The notes under the pieces are model-generated. The model had not been told where the DNA came from and made no database searches. It worked only from the letters and a program-made list of their open reading frames with translations. This document shows, in pieces, positions 29,513-35,492 of a stretch of 35,492 nucleotides of DNA (positions are counted from its first letter, which is position 1; the number at the start of each line of letters is the position of its first letter). A program made the position numbers and the translations under genes. Source of the stretch: Candidatus Vogelbacteria bacterium RIFOXYD1_FULL_46_19 (GTDB taxonomy: Bacteria > Patescibacteriota > Minisyncoccia > Phycocordibacterales > XYD1-FULL-46-19); the NCBI GenBank assembly GCA_001824825.1, contig MHTK01000008.1, positions 1 to 35,492 on the forward strand, read 5' to 3'.

Positions 29513-30382
29513 ATGTATAAGGTACAGACTCTAGCGGCCGCCGACTGGCCACCACTTTTAAACGAAATTAACGATCCACCGAAAAAATTGTGGCTGGCCG
29601 GTCAATTACCGGACCCTAAAAAATTTACTTATTTAACCGTCGTTGGCTCACGACATTTTTCTCAGTACGGGGCCGCAGCCTGCCGCCACTTAATCCAAGG
29701 TCTCGTGGGCCAGCCAGTAGTAATTGTCTCTGGTTTAGCTTTGGGAATAGATACTATTGCCCACCAAACAGCTTTGGCGAGTGACTTAGCGACCCTGGCC
29801 GTTCCTGGCTCTGGTCTTGATCCGACCGTTTTATACCCCCGCCGCAACCTAAACTTAGCTCAAAAAATTATCGAGACCGGTGGGGGCTTACTCTCAGAAT
29901 ATGAACCTAATTTTAGAGCCACTCCCTATAGCTTTCCGCGCCGCAATCGCCTGATGGCAGGACTGTCACCAGCCACTTTAATAATAGAAGCGGCTGAGCG
30001 CTCAGGGACTTTAATTACCGCCCGGTTAGCTTTAGATTATAACCGCGACGTTTTGGTGGTCCCCGGAGAAATTTTTAAGACCGGCTCAGCTGGCCCTCTA
30101 AACCTCCTTCAAGATGGGGCCCAACCGGTTTTAAGTGCCTTAAACATTATCGACGCCCTCCATTTAAAACGGCCAACGCCGACCGCCATTAAAGCCTCGA
30201 GCCCTGCCAATTTAACCACTACCGAAAAAATTATTTATGAATTACTGGGTCGTGAAGCGTTAGCCGCTGATGATCTGGTAGCAAAAATGAATTTACCAAT
30301 AAGTGAGATAAGTGGGGCTTTATCATCTCTAGAAATCAAAGGCTTAGTGACTGACCAAGGTGGCTATTTTTATCTTCATTAA
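29513..30382 (+). CDS. dprA: DNA processing protein DprA
   Basis: 289 residues. Rossmann-like DprA core: VVGSRHFSQYG (about 43-53), IVSGLALGIDTIAHQTAL, AVPGSGLDPTVLYPRRN, LLSEYEPN, FPRRNRLMAGLSPATLIIEAAERSGTLITARLAL and VPGEIF. The C-terminal winged helix (DML1-like) is at about 228-288 (EKIIYELLGREALAADDLV...GLVTDQGGYFYLH). DprA loads RecA on incoming single-stranded DNA, so its presence points to natural transformation, which is common in CPR bacteria. The N-terminal SAM-like domain is shortened. topA follows in the same direction, the common dprA-topA gene order. Confidence 0.95.
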   Translation: MYKVQTLAAADWPPLLNEINDPPKKLWLAGQLPDPKKFTYLTVVGSRHFSQYGAAACRHLIQGLVGQPVVIVSGLALGIDTIAHQTALASDLATLAVPGSGLDPTVLYPRRNLNLAQKIIETGGGLLSEYEPNFRATPYSFPRRNRLMAGLSPATLIIEAAERSGTLITARLALDYNRDVLVVPGEIFKTGSAGPLNLLQDGAQPVLSALNIIDALHLKRPTPTAIKASSPANLTTTEKIIYELLGREALAADDLVAKMNLPISEISGALSSLEIKGLVTDQGGYFYLH

Positions 30383-30509
30383 TTTTTATTTAGCAAAAAA
30401 TTTTTGATAACCAGCGGTAAAAGTCTAGTAAGTAATTTGCTAGCCTCTCGATTATCTGCTATTACTGAAAAATCAATTGAACTAAAATATCACCATTTAA
30501 ATTTATTTT

Positions 30510-32696
30510 ATGAAATTATTAATTGTCGAGTCCCCAGCTAAAGCTAAAACCATTGCCAAATATTTAGACAATGCTTATACGGTTAGAGCTTCTGTCGGAC
30601 ATATCCGTGATCTGCCCAAGTCGAATAAAAACGCCATCGACATCGAAGGAGGCTTTGTGCCGAATTATGAAATTGCCAAGGATAAACATAAAATTGTCGC
30701 TGAACTCAGACAATTAGCTAAAAAAGCCGACGAGGTGGTCCTCGCGACCGACCCCGACCGCGAAGGCGAGGCTATTGCCTGGCACATTGCCCAAGTCCTA
30801 GGCTTAGACCGGACCAAAAGCCAAGCCAAAAATCTAAAGCGGATTACTTTTCATGAAATTACTAAAGAGGCCGTGCAAGCGGCCATGCTCTCTCCTCGCC
30901 AGATTGACCAGAATTTGCGCCAAGCCCAAGAAGCCCGTCGAGTTTTAGACCGCTTGTTTGGTTATGATCTATCGGGGCTAATTTGGAAAAAACTGCGCTA
31001 TGGTTTGTCGGCCGGCCGAGTGCAATCACCGGCCCTGCGTATTTTAGTAGAGAGGGAAAAACTAATCCAGGCTTTCCAACCCGAAGCCTTTTGGGTGATT
31101 GGAGCATTATTTGAAACAGCCAAGGGGCAGTCGATCCCTTTCACCGCCGGCGTGGAGCCGAAGAATGAGAACGAAGCTACCCAAATCGTTACGGCCGCTA
31201 AACACACTACCTGGACGATTGGTGACATTAAAGAGAGCGAAGCTAAACGCCAACCACGAGCTCCTTTTACCACCTCCACTTTACAGCAAACTGCTTCCAG
31301 TCGTTTGGGTTATTCGCCCAGCCAAACGATGCGCCTAGCCCAAAAACTCTACGAAAAAGGCCTCATCACTTACATGCGAACCGATAGCACCTTTTTAGGA
31401 GCTCAAGCTATGGCGGCCATTGCTGGAGTGGTCAAAGACAGTTTTGGGAGCGAACATTACGAGTCGCATCAATACGTGCGTAAATCCAAGAACGCCCAAG
31501 AGGCCCACGAGGCCATTCGCCCGGCCCATGCCACCACCAAATCGGCCGGCGCTAGCGAACCGGAAAAAAAATTATACCGTTTAATTTGGGAAAGGACCGT
31601 GTCGAGCCAAATGAAGCCGGCTCTCACTCTGCGCACCAAGCTCATCGCCAAAGCAGCGGACCAGGCGGTGCCGGAATTTTATGCCAATGGTTCCCAAGTT
31701 TTATACCCCGGCTGGCTCCTGGCTGATCCGCGGGCCCGTGGCGAAGATATTGATCTACCGCCCTTAAACCCCGGCGACCCTTTGCAACTCCTCTCTATTG
31801 AAGCGGAGGGTAAAGAAACTCAACCCCCACCCCGTTATACGGAAGCGGGCTTAGTGAAAGAATTGGAACGCCGCGGCATCGGCCGGCCGAGCACCTATGC
31901 TCCAACCATTAAGACCATTGTGGATCGGGGTTATGTCGAGAAAGAGAATCGGTCCCTTCGACCGACCGATATGGGTGAGTTGGTCTCCGACTTTTTATCA
32001 GAGCATTTTGCCACCTACATCAGTGACGACTTTACCGCTTTAATGGAAAATGAGCTCGACGAAATTGCCAGTGGCCAGCGGGAGTATATTAAAACTTTAG
32101 CTGATTTTTACGGCCCGTTTACAAAAGCGATCAAATCTAAAAACAAAATTGACAAGATTTCTAATTTAGGCGAAGCCCCAGCTGGCACCAAGTGTCCCGA
32201 CTGCGAGGGAAAAATGATTATTAAGCTTGGTAAAGGCGGTAAGTTTTACAGCTGTGCTAAGTTTCCCAATTGCGTCGGTGCTCGAACTTTGGAAGGCAAA
32301 GTACTGGAAGGGCCGAAAGATACTGGCCGCTTGTGCCCCAAATGCGCCAAAGCTAACTTGGTAGAAAAAGAGGGTCGCTTTGGACGCTTTATTGCTTGCG
32401 GTAACTATCCAAAGTGTAAACATATCGAACAAGACCCTAATGCGGAAAAGCCGGGTGATACCGGCGTCGCTTGTCCGGAATGCAAAAAAGGAACGATGGT
32501 AGAAAAGCGGGGTCGCTTTGGCTTGTTTTATGGCTGCTCCCATTACCCCGACTGTAAACATATTATTAAAGCCAAGCCGACCGGCGCCCTCTGCCCCGAC
32601 TGCGGCGCATTAATAATGCAAGGCACTAAAACTATCCCCGATCGTTGTTCCAACAAAGCGTGTCCTCGACATAATCCACACAAATTAGATAAGTAA
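30510..32696 (+). CDS. topA: DNA topoisomerase I
   Basis: 728 residues. The Toprim domain is at the N-terminus (LLIVESPAKAKTIAKYL; DPDREGEAIAWHI, 81-93). The type IA core has SAGRVQSPALRILV and the catalytic tyrosine Tyr288 in GLITYMRTDST. After about 560 there are four zinc-ribbon-like repeats (CPDCEGKM; CPKCAKAN; CPECKKGT; CPDCGALI), the last ending DRCSNKACP. It relaxes negative supercoils. The length and order are normal. There is no Shine-Dalgarno site. Just downstream (32829-32897) lies a decayed second copy of the last 22 codons. Confidence 0.97.
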   Translation: MKLLIVESPAKAKTIAKYLDNAYTVRASVGHIRDLPKSNKNAIDIEGGFVPNYEIAKDKHKIVAELRQLAKKADEVVLATDPDREGEAIAWHIAQVLGLDRTKSQAKNLKRITFHEITKEAVQAAMLSPRQIDQNLRQAQEARRVLDRLFGYDLSGLIWKKLRYGLSAGRVQSPALRILVEREKLIQAFQPEAFWVIGALFETAKGQSIPFTAGVEPKNENEATQIVTAAKHTTWTIGDIKESEAKRQPRAPFTTSTLQQTASSRLGYSPSQTMRLAQKLYEKGLITYMRTDSTFLGAQAMAAIAGVVKDSFGSEHYESHQYVRKSKNAQEAHEAIRPAHATTKSAGASEPEKKLYRLIWERTVSSQMKPALTLRTKLIAKAADQAVPEFYANGSQVLYPGWLLADPRARGEDIDLPPLNPGDPLQLLSIEAEGKETQPPPRYTEAGLVKELERRGIGRPSTYAPTIKTIVDRGYVEKENRSLRPTDMGELVSDFLSEHFATYISDDFTALMENELDEIASGQREYIKTLADFYGPFTKAIKSKNKIDKISNLGEAPAGTKCPDCEGKMIIKLGKGGKFYSCAKFPNCVGARTLEGKVLEGPKDTGRLCPKCAKANLVEKEGRFGRFIACGNYPKCKHIEQDPNAEKPGDTGVACPECKKGTMVEKRGRFGLFYGCSHYPDCKHIIKAKPTGALCPDCGALIMQGTKTIPDRCSNKACPRHNPHKLDK

Positions 32697-32828
32697 AATA
32701 GTAGCCTGCGGCCTACGCTACAGGCCCAACTAGTTTTTGTCGAGCGGAGCCATGTTTTTTCAGCAGGAAAAACGGGCTAGCTGGGGTCGAAAAAATTTTC
32801 GAGTGAGCGACGAAAAAATTATTTGTGA
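32697..32828. other. Inserted-looking sequence between topA and its duplicated 3' end
   Basis: 132 bases without a gene. Several short inverted repeats are present, such as GCCTG/CAGGC near 32705-32728 and TCGAAAA/TTTTCGA near 32788-32803, and there are two similar CGA-rich stretches. No T-tract-bearing terminator is clear. Confidence 0.5.
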
Positions 32829-32897
32829 CCCAAGACGGTCCCCGACCGCTTTGCCAACAAAGTGTCTCCTCGACACAATCTCCACCAACTAACCTAA
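32829..32897 (+). pseudogene. Degenerate duplicate of the topA 3' end
   Basis: In frame it reads PKTVPDRFANKVSPRHN, then LHQLT and a stop, against TKTIPDRCSNKACPRHN, then PHKLDK and a stop, in topA (from 32628). It begins straight after an in-frame TGA and has no start, so it is a remnant. Confidence 0.8.
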
Positions 32898-32957
32898 ATA
32901 ATAAAGGTATGGTCCAGTTTTCTCTTTCACTCCGCTTTTGCTAGGATATAGAAACCT

Positions 32958-34421
32958 ATGTTTAAGCTATTCACCAAGGAACTTGACCCGCAAGAAATTT
33001 TCGATCTGATGAATTCGCCGACCGAGGAGGATAAAGAAAAAATCACACACGGTTTAGAGTTTGCTAAAAAAGCCCACGCCGACCAGCTACGATTTTCCGG
33101 CGAACCCTATGTTACTCACCCTTTTGAAGTGGCCAAAATTTTAGCCGGGCTAAAAGCCACTCCAGATATGATTGTCGCGGGCTTAATTCACGATACTCTG
33201 GAGGATACCCCAATTACTGAAGCGGATATTGAAGTGGCTTTCGGTCCCAATATTCTTTTTTTAGTCGAAGGCGTTACCAAGTTAGGTAAGATCAAGTACC
33301 GTGGTTTAGAGCGGCACGTTGAAAGTTTACGTAAACTCTTTTTTGCGATGGCCGAAGATATTCGCGTGGTTATCATTAAACTGGCCGACCGCTTGCATAA
33401 TGTGCGGACCCTGCAATATGTGCGAGCCGACAAAAGAGAACGCATCGCTCTAGAGACCATTCAAATTTACGCCCCCATAGCGAACCGGCTGGGCATTTGG
33501 CGCCTTAAAGGCCAGCTAGAGGATGCCAGTTTTCCTTTCGCCCATCCGGCCGAGTTTGAAAGTGTAACTCGAATGCGCAAAACTAAAGGCAAGGAATCGC
33601 TTAAGCGCATCCAAAAATTTTCTCGGAATATTCAAACGGCTTTAGCTGACGCCGGCCTGAGACACGCCACCATCGACTACCGAATCAAATACCTCTATGG
33701 TTTGTATAAAAAACTGATGCGTAAAAATATGGACATCGATCAAATTTACGATATTCTCGCCCTGCGGGTGATTGTCAATACTATCCCCGAGTGTTACCAA
33801 GTGCTCGGTATTGTCCACGGACTTTATCGACCAATGCCCGGCCGCTTAAACGACTATATCGCCCATCCCAAGCCCAACGGCTATCAAAGTATTCATACCG
33901 ACGTTTTTTCACCCGATGGCACTATTGCTGAAATCCAAATTCGCACTCAGAAAATGCATGAAGAGTCGCAGTACGGTATTGCTTCCCACATTATTTACAC
34001 AGAATCCAATAAACCCAAGCAAGGCGGCATTTTACGACCAAAACTCAACTGGATTAAAAACTTAATTGACTGGCAAAAACAGACGGAGGGTTCGGAAGAA
34101 TTTTTAACAACTTTAAAAACAGATTTTTTTGAAGATCAAATTTTTACTTTTACGCCCAAGGGGGACGTGATCGAACTACCGGTCGGGGCCACCGTGATCG
34201 ATTTTGCTTACGCCATTCACTCCGACTTAGGCAACCACGCATCCGGTGGTCGGATTAATGGTAAATTTTCCAGCTTAAACACCAAGTTGCAGAACCGAGA
34301 CTGTGTTGAAATTGAAACTAAAAAAAGCAATCGACCAACTCAGAAGTGGCTAGAATTTGCTAAAACCAGTTTAGCCAAACGCCACATCAGATCTTTCCTC
34401 CAAAAAGTGGACGAGAGTTAG
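32958..34421 (+). CDS. rel: RelA/SpoT-type (p)ppGpp synthetase/hydrolase, C-terminally short
   Basis: 487 residues. HD hydrolase domain: HPFEVAKIL (His54), HDTLED (78-83), DRLHNVRTL (144-152). Synthetase domain: RPMPGRLNDYIAHPKPNGYQSIHT (291-314), with catalytic Glu325 in EIQIRTQKMHE. A TGS domain follows (about 380-445; IFTFTPKGDVIELPVGATVIDFAYAIH). The protein ends soon after, lacking the helical, zinc-finger and ACT domains that sense stalled ribosomes in full Rel. It controls the stringent response; both activities look intact. It stops 1 bp from the parB stop, convergently. Confidence 0.94.
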   Translation: MFKLFTKELDPQEIFDLMNSPTEEDKEKITHGLEFAKKAHADQLRFSGEPYVTHPFEVAKILAGLKATPDMIVAGLIHDTLEDTPITEADIEVAFGPNILFLVEGVTKLGKIKYRGLERHVESLRKLFFAMAEDIRVVIIKLADRLHNVRTLQYVRADKRERIALETIQIYAPIANRLGIWRLKGQLEDASFPFAHPAEFESVTRMRKTKGKESLKRIQKFSRNIQTALADAGLRHATIDYRIKYLYGLYKKLMRKNMDIDQIYDILALRVIVNTIPECYQVLGIVHGLYRPMPGRLNDYIAHPKPNGYQSIHTDVFSPDGTIAEIQIRTQKMHEESQYGIASHIIYTESNKPKQGGILRPKLNWIKNLIDWQKQTEGSEEFLTTLKTDFFEDQIFTFTPKGDVIELPVGATVIDFAYAIHSDLGNHASGGRINGKFSSLNTKLQNRDCVEIETKKSNRPTQKWLEFAKTSLAKRHIRSFLQKVDES

Positions 34422-34422
34422 A

Positions 34423-35379
34423 CTAGAGCGAAAAATTACGAATCGAGTACAGCTCATCATCAGCTGTAGAATCATCAATAGGAGCCGGCAAGTCTTCGGC
34501 CCCAACCAAGTCGTCAGCAAGAACCTCGGCTGAATTTAAGGTTGAGGGTTGTTCGATTAACGATAAAATTTTATTTAAATCTTCCGGGGAGAAAAAGGCA
34601 ATGGTCAAACGGCCACCCTGATCTTTTTTTTCTACTTTGACTTTCGTCCCAAATTTTTGCGACAAGCGCTCCTCCACGGCGTATAACTCCGGATTGATAA
34701 AGGCGTCGATTTTGCGCACGCGCTCAATAGCCACTCGCCGGGCCGCCGCTTCAGCTTCGCGGACGGTCAGCCGCCTAGCGGTAATATCTTTAAACAAAGT
34801 CATCTGCTCGGCCGGGCGATCGATCAGCATTAAAAGGGGTCTAGTATGACCCTCGGTAATTTTACCAGCCACCAGAGCATCGAGCATTTCCTGGGGCAAG
34901 CCTAAAATTCGGACACTGTTAGAAACATACTCTCGACTGCGACCCACTTTCTTGGCTACTTCCGTGTGTTTTAAATTAAATTCTTTGATCAACTTCATAA
35001 AAGCCTCCGCCCGGTCAATCGGATTTAAATCTTCACGCTGGAGATTTTCGATAATAGCCATCTCCAACTTCATCTTATCAGTTTGGTTGCCGGCTCTAAT
35101 AATAGCCGGCACCTGATAGAGGCCGGCTATTTTTGAGGCCCGCAGGCGACGTTCACCGGCAATTAGCTCGTATTCCGTATACAGGCTACCATCCTCCCGC
35201 TCTATTTCTCGCCTGGTCACCACCAAGGGTTGTAACACTCCGTACTGACGAATAGAATCAGCCAAATCGCGTAGGCGGTCCTCATCGAACTCCCGGCGCG
35301 GCTGATAGGGATTGGGCTTGATTTTTTCCAAATCAATCCAAAAAATCGAGTGATTATAGAGATGTTTCTCTTCATCCAT
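34423..35379 (-). CDS. parB: ParB/Spo0J chromosome-partition protein
   Basis: 318 residues. N-terminal CTPase/sliding-clamp domain: KIKPNPYQPRREFDEDRLRDLADSIRQYGVLQPL (about 20-53), ELIAGERRLRASKIAGL (about 73-89) and AIIENLQREDLNPIDRAEAF (about 109-128). The HTH is at about 138-190 (HTEVAKKVGRSREYVSNSVRIL; GKITEGHTRPLL). A C-terminal dimerisation region follows, ending in an acidic tail. It binds parS sites and aids chromosome segregation. parA is not in the window directly upstream. No Shine-Dalgarno site; an extended -10 sits 7 nt before ATG. Confidence 0.94.
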   Translation of the reverse strand: MDEEKHLYNHSIFWIDLEKIKPNPYQPRREFDEDRLRDLADSIRQYGVLQPLVVTRREIEREDGSLYTEYELIAGERRLRASKIAGLYQVPAIIRAGNQTDKMKLEMAIIENLQREDLNPIDRAEAFMKLIKEFNLKHTEVAKKVGRSREYVSNSVRILGLPQEMLDALVAGKITEGHTRPLLMLIDRPAEQMTLFKDITARRLTVREAEAAARRVAIERVRKIDAFINPELYAVEERLSQKFGTKVKVEKKDQGGRLTIAFFSPEDLNKILSLIEQPSTLNSAEVLADDLVGAEDLPAPIDDSTADDELYSIRNFSL

Positions 35380-35386
35380 ACTAAAT

Positions 35387-35395
35387 ATTATAGCA
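35387..35395 (-). promoter_or_regulatory. Extended -10 promoter of parB, leaderless
   Basis: A perfect TGCTATAAT on the minus strand, 7 nt before the ATG at 35379. Confidence 0.65.
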
Positions 35396-35492
35396 CAGAG
35401 ACAGTAGGTCTAAAAACACATAACGTAACTTTGGTTGGTAGTGCCGGAGGTGGGACTTGGTCACGAGTTACTAAGCAAATTCATCACTACGT

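Noticed and set aside
32697-32828. The inter-topA segment as a classical insertion sequence
   Set aside because: Far too short for a transposase and without clear terminal inverted repeats at its borders; kept only as an unexplained insert.
35399-35492. Plus-strand open frame running off the window end (reads NVTLVGSAGGGTWSRVTK)
   Set aside because: It looks protein-like, with a Gly-rich loop, but no convincing start codon or ribosome site is visible and the window ends; not annotated.

Overview
The window reads as a stretch of chromosome from a small-genome bacterium of the Candidate Phyla Radiation (Patescibacteria, Parcubacteria-like). This placement is an inference, not a database match. 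It rests on compact housekeeping clusters (serS-ftsQ-amidase-dus, dnaX-phosphatase, DUF192-FemX), a short DnaX without its zinc module, a Rel protein that stops after TGS, CPR-style secreted proteins (peptidoglycan-binding, beta-helix) and many single-gene units ending in clear intrinsic terminators.

Layout. 0.3-7 kb: secreted, membrane and unknown proteins, mostly on the minus strand. 7.2-8.7 kb: an ECF sigma factor, an overlapping membrane protein (candidate anti-sigma) and a Met-rich secreted protein. 9.1-13.9 kb: purH, purB and a PAICS-like purC-purE fusion, covering AIR to IMP; all three are served by near-identical promoters. 13.9-19 kb: accessory genes (P-loop kinase-like protein, a 41-residue acidic ORF, methyltransferase, GRDP-like protein, NTF2-like protein, ABC-F ATPase, ArsR-type regulator), interspersed with copies of a perfect palindrome centred on TTCGCGCGAA. 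19.1-20.6 kb: pyrE-pyrF (orotate to UMP). 20.7-21.4 kb: an intact tRNA-Gln(UUG) surrounded by tRNA-Gln fragments, some split by inserted hairpins. 21.5-29.1 kb: core cell-envelope, replication and translation genes on the minus strand. 29.2-35.4 kb: dprA, topA and rel on the plus strand, then parB facing rel. A decayed duplicate of the topA 3' end lies just after topA.

Two modes of gene start are visible. Accessory and nucleotide-synthesis genes carry strong Shine-Dalgarno sites. Many core genes lack one and instead have a -10 element, often an extended TGnTAnnnT, placed 6-8 nt before the ATG, which implies leaderless mRNAs. The purine, pyrimidine and beta-helix genes also look GC-richer than the core, which suggests separate ancestry.
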